The notes below the pieces were generated by a model, which saw only the letters and a list, made by a program, of their open reading frames with translations, was not told the origin of the DNA and ran no database searches. 61,932 bases of DNA from Alloalcanivorax balearicus MACL04 (lineage in GTDB: Bacteria > Pseudomonadota > Gammaproteobacteria > Pseudomonadales > Alcanivoracaceae). Position numbers and translations under genes: made by a program. The DNA lies in the NCBI RefSeq assembly GCF_025532145.1, contig NZ_ARXS01000024.1, positions 1-61,932 on the forward strand, read 5' to 3'. Below are positions 53,892 through 61,932 of this stretch, one piece after another (the first letter of the stretch is position 1; every line of letters starts with the position of its first letter).

Positions 53892-53919
53892 TAAAAAAAA
53901 GCCCGCCAGGAAAGCGGGC
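53892..53919 (-). terminator. Rho-independent terminator of the porin gene
   Basis: On the minus strand GCCCGC-TTTCCTG-GCGGGC is followed by eight T, 50 bases after the porin stop. Confidence 0.9.
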
Positions 53920-53968
53920 AAGGCTGTCACTTGCTTCGAGGAAACTTCAGGACGTGAGTCCGTATTCT

Positions 53969-54997
53969 TTAGAACTTGTGCTCCATGCCCACACCGAAGG
54001 TGGTGTCGTCACGGTCTTCACCGGCATCCGGTTCCAGGGACACTTGGGAGAAGTAGGCGTAGACCTTGGAGGCCTTGGCCAGTTTGTAGTCAGCACCGAC
54101 CGCCATCAGAGTGGCTTCGTCGTCGCTCTTGTCACCTTGAGTCATGCCGTACTGGGCTTTCAGCTTCCAGCGGTCGATTTTGTAGGCACCGCTGACCAGG
54201 AAGGAATTCTCCTCGCCCTTACCTGCATTGTTCAGGTCTTCGGATTCCTTGGCGATCTGATACAGCGCACCCAGTTCGACATTACCCGGCTTCAACATCA
54301 CGGCGGCGCGGGTAATATCCAAGGTGGTGGCACCACCCACCCGCTCATTTTCCAGGATCAGCTCATCCTCGATATCGGCATCGTGGGACAAAGCTCCGTA
54401 GAAGATGCCTTGCTCCGCGATAATGGCCAGGGAGTAGGAGTCAGCCAGGTCGTTATCGTCCTTGCCATCACCATCGATATCTTCGCCTTCACCCGGGATG
54501 AAAGCACCGTGAATGGTGATCATGTCGGCCAGAGTCGGGGTGCTGTACTGAACAATGTTTCCTGCGCGGTTTTCACCGGCCATGACGTTTTTGATATCGC
54601 CTTGCAGATCGTTGAACTGATCCACTTTACCCTGGGCGACTTTGGTCGGGGTGTCGAACTTACCGGCTTTCAGCACACCGAAGTCACCGGCCAGACCACC
54701 GAAGATGTTACGCTGGCTGAACTCATCATCATCGCCATCAACGGAGATTTGGTATTCCGCCTGGTAGATCGCCTTCAGACCAGCGAAGTCCAGGTCGAAG
54801 TCACCTTTGATCCCGACGCGGGAAGCATTGCTGTTCAGAGACCAGTCGTCATCAACGCTGCCTACCTCACCGATTTCATTTTCCTGGTTTTCCAGAGAAA
54901 TGTTCACTTTCCCGTACACAGTAGGACCAGCTGCCAGGGCCATACCCGGCAGAGCCACTGCCGCCCCCACAGCGATCGCGAGCAGATTCTTTTTCAT
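53969..54997 (-). CDS. Gram-negative outer-membrane porin
   Basis: A 342-residue trimeric-type porin. Signal peptide MKKNLLAIAVGAAVALPGMALA, first strand GPTVYGKVNISLENQ, then SNASRVGIKGDFDLDFAGLKAIYQAEYQI and FGGLAGDFGVLKAGKFDTPTK, and a C-terminal phenylalanine (GVGMEHKF) for BAM recognition. The loops are very acidic and rich in Asp-Gly (GEGEDIDGDGKDDND), calcium-binding-like, consistent with a marine organism. AGGAGATGCTGCG precedes the ATG. A strong transcript is suggested by its clear terminator. Confidence 0.93.
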   Translation of the reverse strand: MKKNLLAIAVGAAVALPGMALAAGPTVYGKVNISLENQENEIGEVGSVDDDWSLNSNASRVGIKGDFDLDFAGLKAIYQAEYQISVDGDDDEFSQRNIFGGLAGDFGVLKAGKFDTPTKVAQGKVDQFNDLQGDIKNVMAGENRAGNIVQYSTPTLADMITIHGAFIPGEGEDIDGDGKDDNDLADSYSLAIIAEQGIFYGALSHDADIEDELILENERVGGATTLDITRAAVMLKPGNVELGALYQIAKESEDLNNAGKGEENSFLVSGAYKIDRWKLKAQYGMTQGDKSDDEATLMAVGADYKLAKASKVYAYFSQVSLEPDAGEDRDDTTFGVGMEHKF

Positions 54998-55214
54998 CGC
55001 AGCATCTCCTATCAATCAGGCAAATTAAAAACAGCACAAGCGATGTCGAGCGGAAGCCGCGCGAACATCCTGGTTGCTTGGGGGCGGAGTATGGGGAGAG
55101 CGAATGACGGAAAAGTTGCTTTTATGTGAAGTTTTTATTTCACAGTCGCGAGGCGGGACGTGACAGACAGATGACGAAGCCCCCGAGACGCCGTCATCAG
55201 CGGCGTCAGGGGAA

Positions 55215-56009
55215 TTACTCCTGACCCTTGGCGTGGCGCCAGAGTTGTTCCAATTGTTCCGTATTCAGCCCGGTCAGGGGTGACGAGCTGGCGGTTTCCA
55301 TATGGCGGAAGCGGCGTTCGAACTTGGCGTTGGCACGACGTAACGCCTGTTCAGGATCCAGTTTCAGATGGCGGGCCAGGTTGATCAGGGAAAACAGCAC
55401 ATCGCCGAACTCGTCCTCCACGGCGGCGGCATCGCCACCGTCCAGAGCCTGATCCAGCTCCGCCCACTCCGCTTCCACCTGGGCCCGCACCGGCGCCGGC
55501 CCGGGCCAGTCAAACCCCACCTTAGCCGCTTTCTTTTGCAGTTTGGTGGCACGTTGCAAGGCCGGGAGCCCTTCCGGCACACCGTCGAGTGCGCTGTCAT
55601 GTTCACGCCCTTTGGCCCGTCGCTCCTCGGCTTTGATCGCCTCCCAGTTGGCGTTCACCGCCTGCTCGTCAGCGGCCGGGTCGGCGCCAAACACGTGAGG
55701 ATGGCGGCGGATCATTTTTTCGCTGAGGGTTCGCGTCACCTGCTCGAAGTCGAACAACTCCGCTTCCCGGGCCATCTGTGAGTGAAACACCACCTGCAAC
55801 AACAGATCACCCAGTTCTTCCCTGAGCTCGCCATAATCCCGGCGGGCGATGGCTTCGGCCACCTCGAACGCTTCCTCGATGGTATAAGGCGCGATGGTGT
55901 CGAAGTTCTGCTTCAGGTCCCAGGGACAGCCGCCCTCCGGATCCCGTAACCGCGCCATGATGTCGAGCAGTTGCGCGATGGCGCTGGTCGCGTTGTTGTC
56001 CGTGCTCAA
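55215..56009 (-). CDS. mazG: Nucleoside triphosphate pyrophosphohydrolase MazG
   Basis: A 264-residue tandem-domain MazG that hydrolyses nucleoside triphosphates to monophosphates and lowers (p)ppGpp-related stress effects. The first domain has LRDPEGGCPWDLKQ and EEAFEVAEAI...ELREELGDLLLQVVFHSQMA with the EEXXD metal helix; the second has WAELDQALDG...VEDEFGDVLFSLINLARHL. It starts at TTG 56009 with AGGAGG 6 bases upstream. Directly downstream of relA, a conserved neighbourhood. Confidence 0.94.
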   Translation of the reverse strand: MSTDNNATSAIAQLLDIMARLRDPEGGCPWDLKQNFDTIAPYTIEEAFEVAEAIARRDYGELREELGDLLLQVVFHSQMAREAELFDFEQVTRTLSEKMIRRHPHVFGADPAADEQAVNANWEAIKAEERRAKGREHDSALDGVPEGLPALQRATKLQKKAAKVGFDWPGPAPVRAQVEAEWAELDQALDGGDAAAVEDEFGDVLFSLINLARHLKLDPEQALRRANAKFERRFRHMETASSSPLTGLNTEQLEQLWRHAKGQE

Positions 56010-56046
56010 GAAAACCTCCTGGTGAAATATCGCGGGTAGGCAACAC

Positions 56047-56124
56047 GCCGATTCGCCGCCAGGGCAGCTCCCACAGCGGCTACGTAGCCACCTCTGTGGG
56101 AGCTGCCCTGGCGGCGAATCGGCG
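56047..56124. repeat. REP pair with 31-bp perfect arms between relA and mazG
   Basis: CGCCGATTCGCCGCCAGGGC... and its exact inverted copy enclose 16 bases (GCGGCTACGTAGCCAC). Stem GCTGCC/GGCGGC has one G-U pair. Placed between relA and mazG, it could separate the two mRNAs. Confidence 0.88.
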
Positions 56125-56142
56125 TATAAGTGTGCCGCCCCT

Positions 56143-58380
56143 TCACTTCTTGTAGCGCCGCACTTCCAGCACCCCTTTGAGCTGGTCCAGCTTGGCCAGC
56201 ACCTTGCCCAGGTTGCCCAGCGAGGAAATCTCCAGAGTCAACAGCATGGTGGCGGTGTTGTCCTCGGTATGGGACTGGGTATGCACGGCGGTGACATTGA
56301 CCTTCTCATTGGAAAGCACCGCGATCACGTCACGCAGCAGCCCCTGACGATCCCAGGCGCGCAAGAACACATCCACTGGATAGAAGATGCGGTCCGCTTC
56401 GCCCCAGCTCACTTCGATCACCCGGTTCGGGTCCTCGCCCTGCATCGCCAGCAGGTTCGGACAGTCCGCCCGGTGCACGGTGACACCGCGCCCCTGGGTG
56501 ATAAAGCCCATCACCGGATCGCCCGGCACCGGCTGGCAGCACTTGGCCATCTGCGTGAGCAGGTTGCCCACCCCGTGGATGGTGATATCACCGGATTCCG
56601 AGGCCCGCGAGCGCGCCGGCACGAACGCCAGTTCCTGTTGCGGATTGTCCGGCGACAGTGCCTGGGCCTGATTGACCACATGGCCCGGGCGCAAATCGCC
56701 GGCGCCCAGCGAGGCCAGCACGTCGTCACCGCCTTTCAGGTTGAGCTGCGGCGCCAACAGGTCCAGGTCGATGCGATCCAGAGCCAGCCGTGACATTTCC
56801 CGCTCCAGCATCGCCTTGCCCTGGGCGATATGCACATCGCGGTCCTGACGCTTGAACCACTGCTGGATGCGGGCCCGGGTGGAAGAAGCGGCCACATAGC
56901 CCAGTGACGGCGTCAGCCAGTCACGACTGGGGCCCCCTTCCCTGGTGGTGAGGATCTCCACCTGCTCGCCGGTGTTCAGGGTGTAGTTGAGCGGCACGAT
57001 GTGGCCGTTGACCTTGGCGCCCCGGCAACGATGCCCCACCTCGGTGTGAATATGGTAGGCAAAGTCCACCGGGGTGGCGCCGGCTTCCAGATCGACCACA
57101 TGGCCATCCGGGGTGAACACATAGACCCGTTCGCTGGTCAGGCCGTGCTTGAGCTCGTCGACCACGCTCTTGGCGTTGTCGCCCAGTTCTTCCTGCCATT
57201 CCAGCACCTGGCGCAACCAGGCGATACGGTGTTCATAGTCACTCTGCCCGCGGCGCGCCTTGGAGCCTTCCTTGTAGCGCCAGTGAGCGCACACGCCGAG
57301 TTCCGCTTCCTCGTGCATATCGAAGGTGCGGATCTGCACTTCCAGCATCTTGCGTTCCGGGCCGACCACCGCGGTATGCAGACTCTGGTAGCCGTTGTCC
57401 TTGGGGCTGGCGATGTAATCGTCGAACTCCTTGGGCACGTGCTTCCACAGTGAATGCGCCACGCCCAGCGCGGCGTAGCAGTCCCGCACCTCCGGCACCA
57501 GTACGCGAACGGCGCGAACGTCATAGACCTCGCCGAACTCCAGGTGCTTCTTCTGCATTTTGCGCCAGATGCTGTAGATGTGCTTGGCCCGGCCGTACAC
57601 CTGGGCGCCACGGATGCCGCTGCGCTCCAGATGACCGCGCAGATCCTCGATCACTTTTTCGATGTAGTGCTCGCGGTCCAGCCGCTTCTCGTCCAGCAGC
57701 TTGGCGATCTTCTTGTAGGCCCCCGGTTGCAGGTAACGGAAGGACAGGTCCTCCAGCTCCCACTTCAGATGACCGACGCCGAGACGGTGGGCCAGCGGCG
57801 CGTAGATATCGAAGATCTCCTGGGCCACCTTGCGCTGGCGTTCCGGCTCCGACTCCTTCACCGCGCGAATGATGACGGTCCGCTCGGCCAGCTTGACCAG
57901 CGCCACGCGCACGTCGTCCACCAGCGCCACCAGCATCTTGCGCACGTTGTCGAGCTGGCCGTCCTGCTGCCCGAGCACCGCCTTGCGGGTGGGATTGAGC
58001 ACGGTGCTGATGGCGGCCATGCGCAGCACACCCTCGATCAGCCGCGCCACCCGCTCGCCGAACTCCTTGTCCACTTCCAGCAGCGACATCTGCCCTTCGC
58101 GGACCGCCCGGTACAGCACCGCCGCCGGCAGGGTTTCGGTATCGGCACCGAGGTCGGCGAGGATATCCGCCATTTCCAGACCAATGGTCAGGCAGCCCTT
58201 GCCGTAAGGCCATTTGGCGCCGGCCGCGTTGCCGGCCAGTTCGCATTGTTCGGCCCTGGCGCAGGCCTGCGCCAGGGTTTCCGCGTCGCGCACCACGGTG
58301 CGCTTCTGTAACTGCTCAAGCCATGCCTGCCAGTCATGGCTCGGGGTTTCCAGGGGTTGCTGCCGCCGTACGGTGACCAT
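56143..58380 (-). CDS. relA: (p)ppGpp synthetase RelA
   Basis: A 745-residue ribosome-associated alarmone synthetase. The hydrolase-like N-terminal domain lacks the HDXXED motif (AAVLYRAVREGQMSLLE in its place), so no hydrolysis is expected. The synthetase domain has VPKEFDDYIASPKDNGYQSLHT with the EFDD (EXDD) form characteristic of RelA. The TGS domain is VYVFTPDGHVVDLEAGATPVDFAYHIHTEVGHRC; zinc-finger-like and ACT domains follow (KCCQPVPGDPVMGFITQGRGVTVHRADCPN). Order rlmD-relA-mazG is typical of gammaproteobacteria. Confidence 0.97.
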   Translation of the reverse strand: MVTVRRQQPLETPSHDWQAWLEQLQKRTVVRDAETLAQACARAEQCELAGNAAGAKWPYGKGCLTIGLEMADILADLGADTETLPAAVLYRAVREGQMSLLEVDKEFGERVARLIEGVLRMAAISTVLNPTRKAVLGQQDGQLDNVRKMLVALVDDVRVALVKLAERTVIIRAVKESEPERQRKVAQEIFDIYAPLAHRLGVGHLKWELEDLSFRYLQPGAYKKIAKLLDEKRLDREHYIEKVIEDLRGHLERSGIRGAQVYGRAKHIYSIWRKMQKKHLEFGEVYDVRAVRVLVPEVRDCYAALGVAHSLWKHVPKEFDDYIASPKDNGYQSLHTAVVGPERKMLEVQIRTFDMHEEAELGVCAHWRYKEGSKARRGQSDYEHRIAWLRQVLEWQEELGDNAKSVVDELKHGLTSERVYVFTPDGHVVDLEAGATPVDFAYHIHTEVGHRCRGAKVNGHIVPLNYTLNTGEQVEILTTREGGPSRDWLTPSLGYVAASSTRARIQQWFKRQDRDVHIAQGKAMLEREMSRLALDRIDLDLLAPQLNLKGGDDVLASLGAGDLRPGHVVNQAQALSPDNPQQELAFVPARSRASESGDITIHGVGNLLTQMAKCCQPVPGDPVMGFITQGRGVTVHRADCPNLLAMQGEDPNRVIEVSWGEADRIFYPVDVFLRAWDRQGLLRDVIAVLSNEKVNVTAVHTQSHTEDNTATMLLTLEISSLGNLGKVLAKLDQLKGVLEVRRYKK

Positions 58381-58618
58381 GGAATACCTCCGTGATGTCT
58401 TGGCGCCGGATCACCACCGCTGACCGCCCCGATAACGCGCATCGGAGGGGCACGCTGACGATCGCGCATTCTTCCGGACGGACCAGCCCTGGCCGTCCCG
58501 TTATCAATCCGCTGACCCGACCGCCCTGATCGGCCATCGGGCCCTCGCCCGGCAAACCCGCACTCTGTGCCGATTTGCACTCAATCGGTTCATCGCCGCC
58601 GGCCCGGCCGGCGCGCCA

Positions 58619-59965
58619 TCAATCGCGGTCGAACACCGCGATCGACTCGACGTGGGCGGTATGGGGGAACATATCCATCACACCCGCCGCCTTAAGACGG
58701 TAACCCCGGCTCACCAGTTCCCCGGCATCGCGCGCCAGGGTCGCCGGGTTACAAGATACATACACCAGACGGCGCGCACCGAATTGGGGCATAAGCCGCA
58801 CCATTTCAAGCGCTCCGCTGCGTGGTGGGTCAAGCAACACCCGATCATACCGCCGTTGCGCCCAGGATTGCCCCTGTGGCGCCTGGAACAGGTCCCAAGC
58901 GTGAAACTCCAGGTTGTCCAGGCCATTGCGGCGGGCGTTCTCGTAACCGCGCCGAACCATCGCCTTGCTGCCTTCCACGCCGACCACACGGGCGGCGCGA
59001 CGGGCCGCCGGCACGGTGAAGTTGCCGAGGCCGCAAAACAGGTCCAGCACCTGGTGATCCGGGGCGATCTCCAGCAAATCCAATGCCAACGGCACCATTT
59101 GCCGGTTTATATCGCTGTTGACCTGGGTGAAATCGGTGGGGTGGAAGGCCAGTTCCACATCCGCCTGTGGGTAACGCGGATCCGCATGACGATAGTAAAG
59201 ACGCTCTTCCCCTTGTTCCGGCCATACCCGGTGCACGGTGGATTCGTTGCCCGGCTGCAGGTACAGATGAAACTCGCTCTGCTGGCAGAACGTCAGCAGC
59301 CGCTGCTGGTCGGACTCGCTGAGCGGGTCCATGTGGCGCACGATCAGGGCCACCGGACCATCACCACGGGCCACTTCGATCTGCGGAATACGGCTGCGTC
59401 CCTCGAGGCCGTCGATCAGAGCGCGGAAGTCCATGAAGCGATGCCCCACTTCCGGTATCAGCACTTCACACTGACGCAGATCGGCGATGAAGCTGTTGCG
59501 CTTCTCGCGGAACCCCACCAGCGTCTCGCCACGCCCCTCCACGTATTTCACGCCCATGCGCGCCTTGGCGCGATAGCCGGTGACCGGCCCGGTGAGCGGA
59601 TCAAGCCAGCGCTCCGGGGCCAGACCGCCGAAATGGGCCAACTGCTCCTCCAGCACCGCCTGCTTGCGCGCGATCTGCCGTTCCGGCGCCACATGCTGCA
59701 GACTGCAGCCGCCACACAGGCCGGCGTGCTCGCAGGGCGGCGTGACCCGGTCCGGCGACGGCGACAGAATCTCCACCGCCCGGCCCTCGTCGAACTTGCG
59801 CCGCCGGTAGGTGAATTTGAACATCACTTCCTCGCCGGGCAGGGCGTTGTCGATAAAGGTGGTTTTGCCGTCCAGACGAGCGATCCCCCGGCCATCGTGG
59901 CTGAGGGATTCAATGGTGGCGGCCACCGGTGTTTCCGGCAGCTTTTTCTTGCGACGTGGGGCCAT
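58619..59965 (-). CDS. rlmD: 23S rRNA (uracil-1939-C5)-methyltransferase RlmD
   Basis: A 448-residue SAM-dependent methyltransferase for U1939. N-terminal TRAM domain (VAATIESLSHDGRGIARLDGKTTFIDNALPGEEV), iron-sulfur cysteines in PPCEHAGLCGGCSLQH, SAM motif VLDLFCGLGNFTVP, and the catalytic cysteine in LVYVSCNPATLARD. Start MAPRRKKKLPET at 59965. There is no ribosome-binding site: the sequence directly upstream is the heptamer array of element 3, which begins 13 bases away. Expression may therefore be altered. relA follows after a 238-base gap without other features. Confidence 0.95.
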   Translation of the reverse strand: MAPRRKKKLPETPVAATIESLSHDGRGIARLDGKTTFIDNALPGEEVMFKFTYRRRKFDEGRAVEILSPSPDRVTPPCEHAGLCGGCSLQHVAPERQIARKQAVLEEQLAHFGGLAPERWLDPLTGPVTGYRAKARMGVKYVEGRGETLVGFREKRNSFIADLRQCEVLIPEVGHRFMDFRALIDGLEGRSRIPQIEVARGDGPVALIVRHMDPLSESDQQRLLTFCQQSEFHLYLQPGNESTVHRVWPEQGEERLYYRHADPRYPQADVELAFHPTDFTQVNSDINRQMVPLALDLLEIAPDHQVLDLFCGLGNFTVPAARRAARVVGVEGSKAMVRRGYENARRNGLDNLEFHAWDLFQAPQGQSWAQRRYDRVLLDPPRSGALEMVRLMPQFGARRLVYVSCNPATLARDAGELVSRGYRLKAAGVMDMFPHTAHVESIAVFDRD

Positions 59966-59977
59966 AAAATGCAGTTG

Positions 59978-60180
59978 AGTTGACAGTTGATAGTGGACAG
60001 TTGACAGCGAATAAGAAAAAGGCAAAAAGCGCGATCTTTAGCCGCTGTGGGAGCTTGCCTGCAAGCGAATGGGGTTCGCTCGGGCGTTTAGCAATATTCG
60101 CTTGCAGGCAAGCTCCCACAGCGGCTGAAGATCCGGCTGCTTTTTTCTCTCTGTCAACTGTCCACTATCAACCGTCAACG
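59978..60180. repeat. Heptamer-array element 3 enclosing a REP pair
   Basis: Outer inverted arms of four heptamers each (AGTTGAC, AGTTGAT, AGTGGAC, AGTTGAC; 59978-60005 and 60153-60180) agree in 27 of 29 positions over 59979-60007 and 60151-60179. Inside is an inverted REP pair (60041-60070 and 60095-60125, stem GCTTGC/GCAAGC). The right arm gives the exonuclease gene its stop (TGA TAG); the left arm ends 13 bases before the rlmD start. Confidence 0.88.
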
Positions 60181-60947
60181 GATTCCCAGGTCTCCAGGAA
60201 CGCCAGAAAGTGCGGGTGGCCTTCCTGGCGGAGGTAATCACGCAACAGGGTCAGTTCCTGTTCGTAGCCGGTGGCGTCGATCTCGCCGCGCATCAACTGG
60301 AAGCGCAGGAACACCAGCCAGGTGTTGAGCACATCGGTCTCGCAGTAGTCGCGGATGCCTTTGATATCGCCTTCCTGGAAGGCGTCGAACACCTTGGCGC
60401 CGCTCATGCCCATCTTGCCGGGGAAGCCGAGCAGCGAGGCGATCTGATCCAGCGGCGCCACCGCGCGGCCGTTGAACATGGCCAGTTGGTCCATCACGTC
60501 CAGATGGCGCTGGTGATAGCGGCTGATGTAGTTGTTGAAGCGGAAGCTGGTGTCCTCGCCGCCGGTTTCCCAGAACCGCCGCGCCACCACGCCATGTTTG
60601 AGCGCGCGGTAGTTGAGCACCGGCAGATCAAAACCACCGCCGTTCCAGCTGACCAGCTGCGGCGTGAACCGTTCGATGCCGTCGTAAAAGCGCTCGATCA
60701 GCTCCTTTTCGCTGCTGTCCTCGTCCCCCAGGGACCAGACCTTGATGCCCTGGGCGGAACGCAGCACCACCGAGATCGCCACGATCCGATGCAGGTGCAG
60801 ACGCAGGAACTCAGTGCCGTTTTCCTGGCGGCGCAGATTGAACAGCGCGCTGGCGGTGTCCTTGTCGTTGAGCCCATCCAGATCGTAGAGACGGCGGCCG
60901 CCTTCCAGATCCGGAATGGTCTCGATGTCGAAAACCAGAACGTTCAT
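60168..60947 (-). CDS. 3'-5' exonuclease (PolB exonuclease-like, DEDD)
   Basis: A 259-residue protein of the predicted 3'-5' exonuclease family related to the proofreading domain of B-family polymerases. DEDD residues are visible: VFDIETIPD (residues 5-13), VSWNGGGFDLPVLNYRAL near 105, and the third motif DYCETDVLNTWLVFLRFQL near 205. Start MNVLVFDIE at 60947. The last codons (VDG) and the stop are from the right arm of heptamer element 3, so the original C-terminus has been changed. It is 7 bases downstream of cysM. Confidence 0.85.
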   Translation of the reverse strand: MNVLVFDIETIPDLEGGRRLYDLDGLNDKDTASALFNLRRQENGTEFLRLHLHRIVAISVVLRSAQGIKVWSLGDEDSSEKELIERFYDGIERFTPQLVSWNGGGFDLPVLNYRALKHGVVARRFWETGGEDTSFRFNNYISRYHQRHLDVMDQLAMFNGRAVAPLDQIASLLGFPGKMGMSGAKVFDAFQEGDIKGIRDYCETDVLNTWLVFLRFQLMRGEIDATGYEQELTLLRDYLRQEGHPHFLAFLETWESVDG

Positions 60948-60954
60948 GCGGTGC

Positions 60955-61854
60955 CTACTCCTGACCGGCCGAGAACACGCCGGTGGACAGGTAGCGATCG
61001 CCACGATCGCAAATGATCGCCACGATCACCGCGTTTTCCAATTGTTCGGAAAGCTGCAGGGCACCCGCCACCGCGCCACCGGAGGACACCCCGCAGAAGA
61101 TGCCCTCTTCCCGGGCCAGACGGCGCATGGTGTCCTCGGCCCGTTGCTGGGTCATGTCGATCACCTGGTCCACCCGCGCGTCATCGTAGATGCTCGGCAG
61201 GTATTCCTTGGGCCAGCGGCGGATACCGGGAATCGAAGCGCCGTCGGTGGGCTGCAGGCCAACGATTTGAATCGCCGGGTTCTGTTCCTTCAGATACATG
61301 CTGCAACCCATGATGGTGCCGGTGGTGCCCATGGAACTGACGAAATGAGTGATGCCGCCGCCGGTGTCGCGCCAGATTTCCGGCCCGGTGGATTCATAAT
61401 GCGCCAGCGGGTTGTCGGGATTGGCGAACTGGTCCAGCACCTTGCCTTCGCCGCGCGCCTGCATCGCCTGGGCCAGATCCCGCGCCCCTTCCATGCCCTC
61501 CTCGGCGCTCACCGAGATCAACTCGGCGCCGTAGGCGGCCATGGCGTCGCGTCGCTCCTGGCTCTGATTGGCTGGCATGATCAGCTTCATTTTGTAGCCG
61601 CGCATGGCCGCCGCCATGGCCAGGGCAATGCCGGTGTTACCGCTGGTGGCCTCGACCAACGTGTCCCCCGGCTGGATCTCGCCGCGCTCCTCCGCCTTGC
61701 GGATCATGTTGAGCGCCGGGCGATCCTTCACCGAACCGGCGGGATTATTGCCTTCCAGCTTTACCAGAATGGTGTTCGTCGTGTTCCCCGGCAGGCGCCG
61801 CAGCCGCACCAGCGGCGTATTGCCGACCGTGGATTCAATGGTTTTGTAGTTCAT
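60955..61854 (-). CDS. cysM: Cysteine synthase B (CysM)
   Basis: A 299-residue PLP enzyme that makes cysteine from O-acetylserine and sulfide or thiosulfate. The PLP lysine is in NNPAGSVKDRPALNMI (residue about 41), phosphate-binding loop SSMGTTGTIMG, and substrate loop EATSGNTGIALAMAA. RRWPKEYLPSIYDDARVDQVIDM is typical of CysM rather than CysK. Start MNYKTIESTVGNTPLVRL; the upstream frame includes the tandem repeats. First gene of a cysM-exonuclease pair. Confidence 0.96.
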   Translation of the reverse strand: MNYKTIESTVGNTPLVRLRRLPGNTTNTILVKLEGNNPAGSVKDRPALNMIRKAEERGEIQPGDTLVEATSGNTGIALAMAAAMRGYKMKLIMPANQSQERRDAMAAYGAELISVSAEEGMEGARDLAQAMQARGEGKVLDQFANPDNPLAHYESTGPEIWRDTGGGITHFVSSMGTTGTIMGCSMYLKEQNPAIQIVGLQPTDGASIPGIRRWPKEYLPSIYDDARVDQVIDMTQQRAEDTMRRLAREEGIFCGVSSGGAVAGALQLSEQLENAVIVAIICDRGDRYLSTGVFSAGQE

Positions 61855-61902
61855 GGGCGGCATTGTAGCCCAAGCCCGATGGCGGGCCCATAGTTCGCTG
61901 AC

Positions 61903-61932
61903 ACGCTGGCACGCTGGCACGCTGGCACGCTG
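61903..61932. repeat. 8-base tandem repeat at the window end
   Basis: ACGCTGGC repeated nearly four times (61903-61932), cut by the window end, so its full length is unknown. It lies 50 bases upstream of the cysM start. Confidence 0.85.

Noticed and set aside
53684-55129. A 481-codon frame antisense to the intact porin
   Set aside because: The porin on the minus strand has signal peptide, strands and a terminal Phe; the antisense frame has none of these.

Overview
The window is GC-rich chromosomal DNA from a free-living gammaproteobacterium. The mix of genes points to the Alcanivoracaceae or a close marine relative: a cytochrome c maturation system I, RelA with separate fabA-fabB, a sodium-pumping oxaloacetate decarboxylase, AbgT, NasST/NrtABD, bacterioferritin-Bfd, an AlgP-like lysine-rich protein and many REP-type palindromes. 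This assignment is an inference from gene content, not a database match. All coordinates and motifs were read by eye from the sequence.

Layout. 0-1.3 kb: the wreck of a bacteriocin island (intact immunity gene, DNase fragment, integrase fragment) beside tRNA-Ser. 1.4-10.9 kb: small-molecule and membrane genes (MAPEG, hotdog thioesterase, nitroreductase, adenylate cyclase, AbgT transporter, queF, yadGH, histidine phosphatase, LysR). 10.9-16.2 kb: accessory genes, with a truncated secreted-protein gene, two unrecognised genes, and a LysR / SDR-DUF1097-DoxX module that ends at a duplicated tRNA-Gly end next to tRNA-Gly and tRNA-Glu. 16.8-25 kb: GST, a GDYXXLXY/DUF2157 pair, an ATP-grasp enzyme, a sugar-dehydrogenase-like protein and ccmABCDE. 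25-29.4 kb: a CYTH protein, sugE under a guanidine-II riboswitch, and divergent metR/metE.

29.7-35.1 kb: nitrate uptake, nrtABD followed by nasT-nasS. Both transcription units have near-perfect sigma-54 promoters, and nrtA is preceded by a two-hairpin ANTAR target overlapping a terminator, so the regulators and their RNA target can be read in one place. 35.4-39.8 kb: a DUF5924 protein and oadGAB. 40-42.5 kb: an exported (Tat) SDR divergent from an AraC regulator, ending at a 71-bp duplication beside tRNA-Arg. 42.6-46 kb: bfr, bfd with a Fur box, the AlgP-like gene and adk. 46.1-50.1 kb: ccmFGHI, about 21 kb away from ccmABCDE. 50.7-55 kb: fabAB, a porin pseudogene and an intact porin. 55.2-61.9 kb: mazG, relA, rlmD, a 3'-5' exonuclease and cysM.

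Between the genes there is much repeated structure. REP-type palindromes (single or as inverted pairs) occur in at least nine places. Three intergenic elements are built from heptamer arrays of the AGTGAAT type, and every gene running into one of them stops in or just before the array. Two 28-bp near-perfect hairpins share a loop sequence but not a stem. A triple-hairpin repeat with compensatory stem changes lies downstream of tRNA-Ser and tRNA-Arg. At all three tRNA loci (Ser, Gly/Glu, Arg) the tRNA 3' end or its terminator region is duplicated, with accessory cargo beyond the duplicate.
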